From assembly GCA_964531165.1 (NCBI GenBank), contig CAZHEA010000024.1:1-44890 (forward strand): a stretch of DNA of 44,890 bases, in the 5' to 3' direction. The notes under the pieces are model-generated. The model ran no database searches, had not been told where the DNA came from, and worked only from the letters and a program-made list of their open reading frames with translations. This document shows positions 8,487-16,535 of this stretch, in pieces (within the stretch, counting starts at the first letter, position 1; each line of letters starts with the position of its first letter). Made by a program: the position numbers and the translations under genes. This DNA is from SZUA-229 sp964531165. GTDB taxonomy: Bacteria; Pseudomonadota; Gammaproteobacteria; SZUA-229.

Positions 8487-9902
8487 ATGTCTTTCTCTGA
8501 ACGCATTTATTATGAAGTTAAACAAATGTCCAACCGACATTTGTTTAGCTGTATCTCTGCATTATTTATTTTATTATCTCTACTGATATTCAGTAGTATC
8601 TGGTTAGCCAATACCGACACTAACAAATCATTGGCTTTGCTCATTCAAATCACATTAATTATTGTTATCTTTATTAGCATTTCATATATCGCACTCACTA
8701 ACCAGCGTAAACAGGCATCCAATAGTCAACAACAACATAAAGCTCAGCAAATTTTATACAACGTAACGACAACGATTAATGAGGGGCGCGAATTAAAAGA
8801 AATTTTAAACTTATTCTGTAAAAAAACTTATTCAGAGTTACATGCACGTAATGTTTCAGTATGGTTAATTACAGAAAACAACTGGCTTGAATATATTACT
8901 GGCTCGGGCATCGACCCGGAGATTGTTTCCCAGCAAAAACGTGTGAAAATAACCAGTGAACTGTCTGACACTCTGATTAATAACTCTATTATTCATGATA
9001 ACAAACATGTTACCCGCCTTGCTGAAATTTTACAGTGTGACGTTACCGATGACAGCCACTCTTTTTATCTGCCTTTGCATTATCAAAGCCGTACACTTGG
9101 GGTCATCAGAATAAAACTAAAACAGATACCGCTGACCAATCAAACCGACCTTTATGATTTATTTTCTACGTTGGCAGCACAGCTTTGCAATGCCATTGAA
9201 AAAGCTAAACAGGATCAGGAATCGCGGCGCATGATTATTATGCAGGAGCGCAGCTTAATTGCTAATGAACTACACGATTCTCTTGCACAGACTCTTGCCA
9301 GTTTACGCTTTCAGGTGCGGGTACTCGATGAAACATTACAACCGACCGCTGAATTCCAGTCTATACGCGGTATCGAACAGGTCGAGAACAGTCTCGATGA
9401 AGCCTATTCCGATTTACGTGAACTAATTGCACACTGTCGCACACCGATAGATAAACAGGGCTTAATTCAGGCCGTTGAAAAACTAATTTCACGCATGCGT
9501 AAAGATTCCAATACCCATGTATTATTACAAAAAGAATGGGACCATTCCGACCTGCCGCCAAATTTAGAAATGCATGTATTCAGAATTGTGCAGGAAGCCA
9601 TGAACAATATTCGCAAACACAGCAATGCACAAAATGTACGTTTAATGTTTCGCTGTGATGAAAAAGGCCACCACCAAATTTTAATTGAAAATGACGGCCA
9701 GGGTTTTGTGATGCCCAAAGAAAGCGATCACCCGGGTAAACATGTCGGCTTAAGTATTATGCGCGAGCGCGCCAATTATTTAGGTGGCGATTTAATGGTT
9801 GAAAGCGAACCGGATGAAGGCACCCGTATCGAACTGGATTTCACTTATAGCAGTGACACAGATCATGACCCCTTACAAAGATTATCGGAGATAAGCTCTT
9901 GA
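8487..9902 (+). CDS. NarX-type membrane sensor histidine kinase
   Basis: The protein has 471 residues. Two membrane helices (about residues 20-42 and 52-72) enclose a very short periplasmic loop. A GAF-like region follows (about 90-235). The dimerisation/phosphoacceptor motif ELHDSLAQTL (HisKA_3 family) is near residue 268, and a C-terminal HATPase domain carries the glycine box ENDGQGF. The long periplasmic nitrate-binding domain of true NarX is missing, so the signal is probably cytoplasmic or within the membrane. It overlaps its response regulator by 4 bases and lies 114 bp after dsrR in the same direction, which suggests a role in controlling sulfur oxidation or redox; that role is inference. 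A 12-bp perfect hairpin lies in codons 11-21. Confidence 0.85.
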   Translation: MSFSERIYYEVKQMSNRHLFSCISALFILLSLLIFSSIWLANTDTNKSLALLIQITLIIVIFISISYIALTNQRKQASNSQQQHKAQQILYNVTTTINEGRELKEILNLFCKKTYSELHARNVSVWLITENNWLEYITGSGIDPEIVSQQKRVKITSELSDTLINNSIIHDNKHVTRLAEILQCDVTDDSHSFYLPLHYQSRTLGVIRIKLKQIPLTNQTDLYDLFSTLAAQLCNAIEKAKQDQESRRMIIMQERSLIANELHDSLAQTLASLRFQVRVLDETLQPTAEFQSIRGIEQVENSLDEAYSDLRELIAHCRTPIDKQGLIQAVEKLISRMRKDSNTHVLLQKEWDHSDLPPNLEMHVFRIVQEAMNNIRKHSNAQNVRLMFRCDEKGHHQILIENDGQGFVMPKESDHPGKHVGLSIMRERANYLGGDLMVESEPDEGTRIELDFTYSSDTDHDPLQRLSEISS

Positions 9903-10570
9903 GTATGCGCGTATTAATTATTGACGACCACGCCCTGTTCCGGGTTGGTTTACAGGGACTACTTGAACAACGCGGTATAGAAGTGATTGATGCCGTAGCC
10001 GATGGTGCCAAAGGCCTGTTGTTAATTGATGAACTCAAACCCGACATTGTGTTACTGGATTTGCGCATGCCGGACATGAGTGGACTTGATGTTTTACAGA
10101 AAGCCCGGGAGCAGAAAGTCGAGATCCCCATCGTTATGCTTACCACCAGTAATGAAGAGCAGGATTTAGTTGAAGCGCTCAGAAACGGTGCTCAGGGCTA
10201 TTTGTTAAAAGACATGGAACCGGATGAACTGGTAAGCGCACTTCGTGACATTGAAAAAGGTAAAAGTGTTGTTGCCCATGGCCTCACCGATGTACTCGCA
10301 AAAATGGTACAGGGTGACCCGATAGAAATTAAGCAGAAAGAAACACCATTTTCCGCATTAACACCCCGTGAACTGGAAATTTTATGCTTATTGGCAGATG
10401 GACAAAGTAATAAAGTTATCGCCAGAAATTTAGGCATTTCAGATGGCACGGTTAAACTTCATGTAAAAGCCATTTTACGCAAACTCGAAGTGCATTCCAG
10501 AGTTGAAGCTGCCGTTATTGCTGTTGAACAGGGCTTAAGACAAAAACAGTCAAAACAAAAAGAAAATTAA
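9899..10570 (+). CDS. NarL/FixJ-type response regulator
   Basis: The protein has 223 residues. The receiver domain has the acidic pair (IIDDH), phosphoacceptor Asp in VLLDLRMPDMSG, a Thr switch (MLTTSN) and Lys (LLKD). The C-terminus is a LuxR-type helix-turn-helix (LTPRELEILCLLADGQSNKVIA). I chose TTG 9899, which overlaps the kinase stop and lies 8 bases after GGAG (9887-9890); ATG 9905 is the alternative. It is surely the partner of the kinase upstream. Its targets are not known from sequence; the adjacent dsr genes and the distant nap operon are candidates. Confidence 0.88.
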   Translation: MSMRVLIIDDHALFRVGLQGLLEQRGIEVIDAVADGAKGLLLIDELKPDIVLLDLRMPDMSGLDVLQKAREQKVEIPIVMLTTSNEEQDLVEALRNGAQGYLLKDMEPDELVSALRDIEKGKSVVAHGLTDVLAKMVQGDPIEIKQKETPFSALTPRELEILCLLADGQSNKVIARNLGISDGTVKLHVKAILRKLEVHSRVEAAVIAVEQGLRQKQSKQKEN

Positions 10571-10571
10571 T

Positions 10572-11039
10572 ATGAAAACATTTAAATCATTAATTGAAGA
10601 TGTGCTGCCAAATATTAAAGAAGTTTTCCCATGGGACGTGGATGAAAAACTTAATAAATCGGAAGATGTTTTATTAATTGATATCACTGAACCGACTGAG
10701 TATGCAACAGTACATATTAAAAATTCAATTAATGTTCCCCGTGGTGTTTTAGAAGCGTCCTGTGACTGGGGTTATGAAGACACCGTACCCGCTCTGGCTG
10801 ATGCTCGCGATAAAGAAGTTATTGTAATTTGCCGCTCGGGAAACCGCAGCGCCCTCGCCGCTTTCACAATGCAATTAATGGGCTATACCAATGTGCATTC
10901 ACTTAAAACTGGTTTACGTGGCTGGTTTGATTATGAACTAACTTTATACAATGAGTTTGAGCAGGAAGTGGATGAAGATGATGCAGATGCGTACTTTAGT
11001 AAAGGCCCGCGTGCTGAGCAGATGCAATCTGAAGGTTAA
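10572..11039 (+). CDS. Single-domain rhodanese-like sulfurtransferase
   Basis: This 155-residue cytoplasmic protein has the rhodanese active-site loop CRSGNRS (residues 88-94) and preceding VLLIDITEPTEYATVHIKNSINVP segments, shown here in parts: the CH2A-like region LLIDITEPTEY and the loop after it. The catalytic Cys is present, so it should carry persulfide sulfur. It begins one base after the response regulator stop and is almost certainly co-transcribed with the two-component system. Close to dsr, it may hand sulfur to TusA/DsrE-type carriers or serve as a persulfide sensor component; neither role is shown by sequence. An acidic C-terminal tail (EVDEDDADAYF) is notable. Confidence 0.85.
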   Translation: MKTFKSLIEDVLPNIKEVFPWDVDEKLNKSEDVLLIDITEPTEYATVHIKNSINVPRGVLEASCDWGYEDTVPALADARDKEVIVICRSGNRSALAAFTMQLMGYTNVHSLKTGLRGWFDYELTLYNEFEQEVDEDDADAYFSKGPRAEQMQSEG

Positions 11040-11079
11040 TCATTCGCTGAAGTATTACCGGGGCCGTATTAACTGTGGG

Positions 11080-11118
11080 CTAATTCTCGGGTTTAATTCT
11101 CGGGTTAATTCTCGGGGT
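11080..11118. repeat. Short tandem repeat at gap edge
   Basis: Three near-perfect copies of a 12-13-bp unit (TTAATTCTCGGG) run into the N gap. The same unit recurs after the gap at 11317-11329, immediately before a palindromic repeat. Confidence 0.75.
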
Positions 11119-11218
11119 NNNNNNNNNNNNNNNNNNNNNNNNNNNNNNNNNNNNNNNNNNNNNNNNNNNNNNNNNNNNNNNNNNNNNNNNNNNNNNNNNN
11201 NNNNNNNNNNNNNNNNNN
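11119..11218. other. Scaffold gap (100 N) in repeat array
   Basis: The bases on either side (ending TTAATTCTCGGGGT, resuming CGGAGTCATGCC) join exactly as they do in the intact repeat copy at 11317-11341. The assembly therefore probably broke in a multi-copy repeat, and the gap may hold none, one or many extra copies. Confidence 0.95.
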
Positions 11219-11391
11219 CGGAGTCATGCCCATAACACACTCTGTTTCCTGACAGATGCTAGCAGGCATGACTTCGACCCCTGCTCTGAAAATTCTGATC
11301 ACTTTTAACACACTTTTAATTCTCGGGGTCGGAGTCATGCCCATAACACACTCTGTTTCCTGACAGATGCTAGCAGGCATGACTCCGACCC
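11219..11391. repeat. Two 62-bp repeat copies with perfect 16-bp inverted ends
   Basis: Copies at 11219-11280 and 11330-11391 differ at one base. The second is bounded by GGGTCGGAGTCATGCC (11326-11341) and its exact reverse complement (11376-11391), so it forms a long hairpin. The GACTCCGACCC core resembles REP sequences that often accompany REP-associated tyrosine transposases. No such transposase is in the window. Confidence 0.75.
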
Positions 11392-11480
11392 TTTAATTAT
11401 AAAAAACAAGCCTCACCAAACAGCCTTTTTAATATACCAAACTTTTGGTATTGCTCTAACCCACTGTTAATTTTATTCTG

Positions 11481-11505
11481 TCGATATAACCCTCAACCAT
11501 ATCGA
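11481..11505. promoter_or_regulatory. Small inverted repeat upstream of the VgrG-like gene
   Basis: TCGATAT (11481-11487) and ATATCGA (11499-11505) lie 9 bp before the start codon. This could be an operator or an RNA hairpin that controls access to the ribosome site. There is no direct evidence for either. Confidence 0.3.
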
Positions 11506-11514
11506 GCAGGCATT

Positions 11515-13257
11515 ATGAAAAAATTAAATTTTCCAGTGAAAATATTCAGCATTATTATCCTGACAGGCCTGTTTTCTTCCGGCTTATTTTCTGTCACTGT
11601 ACAGGCCGCTGAGCTAATCACTTTTTCAAATGGTAATGTCGCAGATGCAAATGATGTAAATCACAATTTTCAAGAGCTTGCCAGTCGTATCAACAACAGT
11701 ACATCAACACCCGGACTGAAAGGTGATAAGGGAGATAAGGGTGACCCCGGTGCCACGGTCAGCGCAAGCCGGTCAAAGCTGTCACTGCTCAACAATCTGA
11801 TCAGCCATTCTGAATCTGAATCCACTTACCCTTACGCCATTCTGGATGCACAAAGCTGTCCGAGCAAAAGTGCCATCACAGCAACAGCTGTCATTGACGG
11901 CAAAGTTAATATCAGCATTATTCATCTATTAGGCCATGAAGCTATCTCAGACTTATTTGAGTTTTCATTAATTGGCCAGTCGCTCAGTGATATAGAGCCG
12001 GCAACATTAGTGGGGGCCAGCGCAACCCTCAATATCAATACCGCATTGGGTAACCGCAGTATTAATGGCATCGTTACAAAAATAGCGAAAACCTACACTG
12101 AAAGTGCAACACCAGTGTATGCAGTGAATATTGAACCGGCAATGGCACAGCTTAAACACACAAATAATTATCAAATTTACCAGCAAATGAATCGCAGTGA
12201 TATCATCCAGAACCTGATGCAAAGTGCAGGCTTTAATATGGATATTTCTCTGCAGAATCCCGGGAAGCTATTCGATATGTCGGTGATGTACAACCAGAGC
12301 CCATTCAGTTATTTACAGCGATTAACCGAAGAAGGCGGCATTGCATATTTTTTCAATGGCGGTAACGTGATTTTCACAGATGACAGCAGCTCCTATCAGG
12401 ACTCGGGTGTCAGCCTGTCTTTTATCGGCCACGACATTGATATTAGTAGCTTAAATACTGAATCACAATCGTATGCCTTCCGATATTTTAGTGCCCAACA
12501 ATCCTCAGCAACACAGTTCAGCACCGCCGGTTATAACTTTCAGCTATCCACTTCTGCCATACTCAATTCACAGGGCAGTGGACAGGCTGAAAAGTATACT
12601 TTTAGTTTTCTTCACACCAGCCAGAATGATGCAACCAATGCATCTACACTCAGTGCCGCCAGAGACAATGCACGCAAAAATCGCCATTTTGGAAGTAGCA
12701 ATAACCCACTGATGCAGGCTGGCTACCGCTTTAATTTAACAGCTGATAATACGGGTAAAAACGGGGCTTTAGCTGGCAGCTACGTGACAACAGAAATTAC
12801 ACATGCATTAACCCGCAGCTCAACTGGTAGCTGTCTGGTCTATGCCAATAATTTCAGCAGCCTGCCGGATACCATGATATTTAAGCCCGCACTTAAAACC
12901 CCCAAAGCTATCGCTCCCGGAGTGACCACAGCGGTTGTTGTAGGACCACCGGGTGAAACTAAATACACCGATGCTTATGGTCGAATTAAAGTGCAGTTTC
13001 ACTGGGATCGTCAAGGCTCAAATGATGAAAATGCCAGTGCCTGGGTCAGGGTTGCCCTGCCGGTCGACCGTATAAACGACAAACTACTCTACGTGCCATT
13101 AGTCGGCACCGAGGTACTGGTTAGTTTTTTAAACGGCGACCCGTCTTTACCGGTTATTACCGGCTCGCTTTATAATGACCAGCACCTCCCGCCCTTACAA
13201 CTACCCACTAATCGGTTTGTTAATGGCGGCAGTACAGTGACTGACTTCCCACAGTAA
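11515..13257 (+). CDS. VgrG-like spike protein with Sec signal peptide and collagen-like segment
   Basis: The protein has 580 residues. Residues 1-31 form a clear signal peptide (KKLNFPVKIFSIIILTG... ending VQA-AE). Residues 32-60 carry a LITFSNGNVADANDVNHNF segment typical of secreted tail-fibre-like proteins. Gly at 67, 70, 73, 76 and 79 forms a collagen-like run (GLKGDKGDKGDPGA). The rest matches VgrG: LFEFSLIGQS, NGIVTKI, RLTEEGGIAYFF, and the hallmark YGRIKVQFHWDRQG with AWVRVA near residues 486-516, then GTEVLVSFLNGDPSLPVITGS. VgrG normally forms the cytoplasmically assembled tip of type VI secretion, so a Sec leader is unexpected. No other type VI gene is present. A lipoprotein gene starts 20 bp downstream. 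Repeats border the pair on both sides. Confidence 0.8.
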   Translation: MKKLNFPVKIFSIIILTGLFSSGLFSVTVQAAELITFSNGNVADANDVNHNFQELASRINNSTSTPGLKGDKGDKGDPGATVSASRSKLSLLNNLISHSESESTYPYAILDAQSCPSKSAITATAVIDGKVNISIIHLLGHEAISDLFEFSLIGQSLSDIEPATLVGASATLNINTALGNRSINGIVTKIAKTYTESATPVYAVNIEPAMAQLKHTNNYQIYQQMNRSDIIQNLMQSAGFNMDISLQNPGKLFDMSVMYNQSPFSYLQRLTEEGGIAYFFNGGNVIFTDDSSSYQDSGVSLSFIGHDIDISSLNTESQSYAFRYFSAQQSSATQFSTAGYNFQLSTSAILNSQGSGQAEKYTFSFLHTSQNDATNASTLSAARDNARKNRHFGSSNNPLMQAGYRFNLTADNTGKNGALAGSYVTTEITHALTRSSTGSCLVYANNFSSLPDTMIFKPALKTPKAIAPGVTTAVVVGPPGETKYTDAYGRIKVQFHWDRQGSNDENASAWVRVALPVDRINDKLLYVPLVGTEVLVSFLNGDPSLPVITGSLYNDQHLPPLQLPTNRFVNGGSTVTDFPQ

Positions 13258-13277
13258 CTATAGAAAAGGCTATCACA

Positions 13278-13901
13278 ATGTATTGTTATAAAATCGTAAC
13301 CCTGAGCCTGCTGATTTTATTTTTATCTGCCTGCGGTGGCGGTGGTGGAAATGAAACCAGTAATGTATCGGAAGAAATCGTGTTAACCGGTGCCTTTATC
13401 GATAGCCCGGTATTCGGACTTAACTATAAAACCCCAAGCCGCTCTGGAAAAACCAATATAAAAGGTGAGTTTAACTACCTTGAAGGTGAAACCATTGAAT
13501 TTTCAATTGGAAGTATTAGCCTGGGCTCAGCCATAGGCAACCCGATAATAACCCCACTGTCTTTAGTGCCACAGGCGAGTGGCCCAACGGATTCACAGGT
13601 CACCAATATTGTTCGTCTGTTAATAACTCTGGATAGAAACAATCGACCTGAAGATGGTATTGAGATTACTACCGAGATTGATAATGCAACAACCGATATC
13701 AATATCGATTTTTCAGCCACTGATTTTGAAATCGATAAAGGAATACAGAGCCTGTTAACAGCGCTTCCTGTACAACGAGTGTTAGTTGATATAGCCGCCG
13801 CACAGGCACACTTTAATGCGACACTACTCGAACAATCAAGCTGGGGATCTATGCAATGGGGAAAAGGTAGCTTGCAGCAGTCTGATTTTCTTGATCAGTA
13901 G
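13278..13901 (+). CDS. Putative surface lipoprotein of unknown function
   Basis: The protein has 207 residues. A lipobox (LSAC, Cys19) followed by a Gly-rich linker predicts a lipid-anchored protein. Residues about 37-80 have the pattern FIDSPVFGLNYKT...GEFNYLEGETIEFSIG...LG, a beta-sandwich-like repeat unit common in bacterial surface lipoproteins. The remainder is not recognised. AAAAGG at 13265-13270 serves as ribosome site. The gene follows the VgrG-like gene by 20 bp and is probably in the same operon, so the two may work together at the cell surface. Confidence 0.65.
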   Translation: MYCYKIVTLSLLILFLSACGGGGGNETSNVSEEIVLTGAFIDSPVFGLNYKTPSRSGKTNIKGEFNYLEGETIEFSIGSISLGSAIGNPIITPLSLVPQASGPTDSQVTNIVRLLITLDRNNRPEDGIEITTEIDNATTDINIDFSATDFEIDKGIQSLLTALPVQRVLVDIAAAQAHFNATLLEQSSWGSMQWGKGSLQQSDFLDQ

Positions 13902-13961
13902 AACCTGATTCACGGGGCTGCGTGTCGTATCTTATTGCACATACACAGAGTTGCACATACG

Positions 13962-14054
13962 GGTCTGCGTCAAATTTAATTTATATTAATGACGAGCGAG
14001 TTATATATAATAGGATTAAATTTGACTCCGACCCCAGCTTTCGACCCCAGCTTT
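13962..14054. repeat. REPIN-like repeat with 13-bp tandem duplication
   Basis: GGTCTGCGTCAAATTTAAT (13962-13980) and ATTAAATTTGACTCCGACC (14015-14033) are inverted with two mismatches. CGACCCCAGCTTT is then duplicated at 14029-14041 and 14042-14054. The GACTCCGACCCC core is shared with the repeats at 11219-11391. Confidence 0.65.
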
Positions 14055-14078
14055 AACTCCGACTTTACTATTCAGCAG

Positions 14079-14393
14079 TTAATAAAACTTACGGTCTTTA
14101 CGGCGTTTGCCTGCCTGCTGAATCACCACACCTTTAATATGAGTGGGTCCTTTAAACTCCTCAGTTTCATACAGGTCATTTAATGGTACTAAATAGTGCT
14201 TACCATCATGTTCTCTGTACTGACGAAAGGTATATTCATCTTTCAAATCCAGTGCCACCACATAGCAGCCATCACGAATAACACCTTCTGGATCAACCAC
14301 AATCACGACCTCGTCCATAAATTCAGGTTGCATTGAGTCGCCTAAAACTTGTAATGCGAAGGGTTCGGCTTTACTACAGGAGGATGCTTCCAT
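14079..14393 (-). CDS. S24 (LexA-like) peptidase-fold protein without DNA-binding domain
   Basis: This 104-residue protein consists only of the LexA/UmuD C-terminal fold. The Ser-containing motif is present (LGDSMQPEF, residues 17-25). Where LexA has the catalytic Lys (TVKRL), this protein has Arg (YTFRQY), so self-cleavage may be lost. No helix-turn-helix precedes it. It may be an inactive relative that binds a partner, or a protease using an altered dyad. It is transcribed away from the FKBP gene across a 200-bp spacer. Confidence 0.7.
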   Translation of the reverse strand: MEASSCSKAEPFALQVLGDSMQPEFMDEVVIVVDPEGVIRDGCYVVALDLKDEYTFRQYREHDGKHYLVPLNDLYETEEFKGPTHIKGVVIQQAGKRRKDRKFY

Positions 14394-14556
14394 GAGGGGT
14401 CTCTTAAAAATGAATAATTCTGGTTAATAATTATACACTAATATTGCTTTACAGGTGAAGCCCGTGTTTAAGCTGACAACATCGCATTTTGACATTAATT
14501 GACTCTAACTATCGCCATATTAAGCAGGCTAATTATGGTGATCAGAAGATTATCTG

Positions 14557-14562
14557 TATAAT
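14557..14562 (+). promoter_or_regulatory. Candidate -10 element for the FKBP gene
   Basis: A perfect TATAAT lies 31 bp before the ATG at 14594. The -35 region (14534-14539, TATGGT) is poor, so the assignment is tentative. Confidence 0.4.
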
Positions 14563-14593
14563 AAAGCCACCATTTAATTAACAGTAGTAGATT

Positions 14594-15082
14594 ATGCCAG
14601 CACAGAAAGTTTGTAGAAATAAAGCCGTACAGTTCACCTATACCATTACCGATGATGAAGGCAATGTCGTTGAACAGGTCGATTTACCCGTTAACTATGT
14701 TCACGGTGCTAGCAGCATGGGCTTAATTGAACGCATCGAACGCGCCATGGAAGGCCGTTCGGCCGGTGAGAGTATTGAAGTTAAACTACCGCCTTCAGAA
14801 GGTTTTGGCGAATATGATCCAGACTTAACCTTCACTGATGATCTTGAAAACGTTCCTCCACAGTTTCGCAAACTGGGAGCGCAGGTAGAAATGGCAAATG
14901 GTGAGGGTGAAACAAAAACCTTTACAGTATCAAATATTGAAGGTGACAAACTCACCGTCGATGGAAACCATCCACTTGCCGGTAAAGTCGCTTTATTTAA
15001 AGTTAAAATACTCGAAGTACGGGATGCGACTGCGGAAGAAATCAGCAAGGGCATTTCTAACCCGAATGTTTCTATTCATTGA
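14594..15082 (+). CDS. FKBP/SlyD-type peptidyl-prolyl cis-trans isomerase
   Basis: The protein has 162 residues and no signal peptide. The FKBP half-domains are recognisable (VQFTYTITDDEGNVVEQ, then GLIERIERAMEGRSAGE and PPSEGFGEYDPDL) around an inserted-in-flap region (residues about 75-125), ending with NHPLAGKVALFKVKILEVRDA. This is the SlyD/SlpA arrangement. It lacks the His-rich metal-binding tail of E. coli SlyD. Likely a cytoplasmic folding helper. A strong convergent hairpin follows the stop. Confidence 0.87.
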   Translation: MPAQKVCRNKAVQFTYTITDDEGNVVEQVDLPVNYVHGASSMGLIERIERAMEGRSAGESIEVKLPPSEGFGEYDPDLTFTDDLENVPPQFRKLGAQVEMANGEGETKTFTVSNIEGDKLTVDGNHPLAGKVALFKVKILEVRDATAEEISKGISNPNVSIH

Positions 15083-15096
15083 TATCCACACAAAAT

Positions 15097-15126
15097 AAAT
15101 TTGCACATTAAACGATGTGCAAATTT
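15097..15126. terminator. Bidirectional hairpin terminator between convergent genes
   Basis: AAATTTGCACAT (15097-15108), loop TAAACG, then ATGTGCAAATTT (15115-15126) give a perfect 12-bp stem with A/T-rich flanks. It sits between the FKBP gene (+) and the histidine kinase (-), overlapping the kinase stop codon. Confidence 0.65.
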
Positions 15127-16535
15127 TCTATACTGATCATAAATTTTTTGTTATCTGATAAATCAGCCTTAACCTTCAAACTCAGCAACTCTGCATAGGC
15201 TTTCACCAGTGGCAGACCCAGTCCAGAGTGCTCAGAAGATGAGCGGGACTTACTCTTACGCCACAGACGATCAAAAATTAATGGCATATCTGATTGTTCT
15301 AATTCGGATGTCATATTTGTAATTTGTAGTTGTGCATAATCACCAGTACGTTTAAAGACAATTGAAATTTCACTTTTTTCATCACTATAACTTATTGCAT
15401 TTGATAATAAATTATTGATAATTTGCTCAAACTCACTCGCACAGGTAAATATTTTAGTAGCCTCAGGAATGTCACTACATAAATTAAGTTGCTTCAATTT
15501 CACTTCCTGCTGATAATGCTTCCAACTGTCATTGATAACGTCATTTATTTCAACGTCTACAGGTTCAAGCGACATGGCTCCCACTTCATAACGAGCCAGC
15601 GCCAATAAATTATTAACCAGTGATTGCATTTGCACACTGGATTGCAGCACACCACTGTAAAATTCTTTAGCCAGTAAGCTATCTTTCGGCCACTTCAGCG
15701 CAACCTCAGACATAGAACGTAATTCAGCAATGGGTGTACGCAACTCATGAGCAACATCCGCTGAAAAACGTTGCTCACGATAGAAAGATTCATCCAACCG
15801 TGCCAAAAGGTTATTAAACTGCTCGATCACTTCATGTAGTTCTAGTGGCGTTTTTTCTATAGATAGACGTGCCTGCAAATTGTCAGCATCTAACTTCTGA
15901 ATTTGAACTTGCATTTCGTGCAATGGCAACAAACTTTTTCTTACTGTAAACTTGACCAGATAACTAATGATAAACAAAATGACTATAGTCGCCAGCACAC
16001 TAACAATCTGTATGCTGCTAATTAATACGTCGAGTTCTTCCCTTTCACGCGCTAAAACCAGAGTAATCAGCTTCTGAGTTAATAATTTTTCTGGTGTTCG
16101 GTCTTTTGCTTCTGGAATTTGTGGATAAAAAACAACCTCAATCATTCGCCCCTGACGACCATCGACCAGTTTAAGATCTTTAACAATAGAGCCGGGCTCA
16201 GTCAATGTTTGAAAAGGCAGGTCTTGAGTTTCTTTTAATGAGTGCGAGCGTTCAAATACCGTATTTTTATCAAGCCATATTTGAAAGTATTCAGTGTGAT
16301 CATGATTTTCAAACTCCGGCATAAACTCATCTGCAAAATCAAAATCAAGACCATGATGAGTATCTTTCATCAACGTAACGATAACATTGGCTTTAGCTTC
16401 TAGCGCCTCATCAAATTCATGTTCAAGCCAACTACTTACGGTAACATTAATCAATAGAGTAACCGTAATTAATATTATGGCATTTAACAATACGACGCGT
16501 TTGCTAAGATGGCTTTCTAATGAGTATTTATTCAT
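15108..16535 (-). CDS. OmpR-class sensor histidine kinase (PmrB/QseC-like layout)
   Basis: The protein has 475 residues. A first membrane helix (about 14-33), a periplasmic sensor region (about 34-170) and a second helix (about 173-196) are followed by HAMP, then HisKA with FSADVAHELRTPIAEL, N-box NNLLSNAISYS and G-box GLGLPLVKAY. The stimulus cannot be read from sequence; the periplasmic part is rich in acidic residues and His (HDHTEYFQ, DTHHGLDFDF), which could bind a metal or sense cations. The start overlaps its partner regulator by 4 bp (ATGA). Confidence 0.88.
   Translation of the reverse strand: MNKYSLESHLSKRVVLLNAIILITVTLLINVTVSSWLEHEFDEALEAKANVIVTLMKDTHHGLDFDFADEFMPEFENHDHTEYFQIWLDKNTVFERSHSLKETQDLPFQTLTEPGSIVKDLKLVDGRQGRMIEVVFYPQIPEAKDRTPEKLLTQKLITLVLAREREELDVLISSIQIVSVLATIVILFIISYLVKFTVRKSLLPLHEMQVQIQKLDADNLQARLSIEKTPLELHEVIEQFNNLLARLDESFYREQRFSADVAHELRTPIAELRSMSEVALKWPKDSLLAKEFYSGVLQSSVQMQSLVNNLLALARYEVGAMSLEPVDVEINDVINDSWKHYQQEVKLKQLNLCSDIPEATKIFTCASEFEQIINNLLSNAISYSDEKSEISIVFKRTGDYAQLQITNMTSELEQSDMPLIFDRLWRKSKSRSSSEHSGLGLPLVKAYAELLSLKVKADLSDNKKFMISIENLHIV

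Noticed and set aside
11219..11391. CRISPR array
   Set aside because: The repeats are 62 bp, palindromic, only two visible copies, and no cas genes are present; REP-type repeats explain them better.
14701..15054. 117-codon minus-strand ORF within the FKBP gene
   Set aside because: Antisense shadow of a well-supported gene with no domain or ribosome site.
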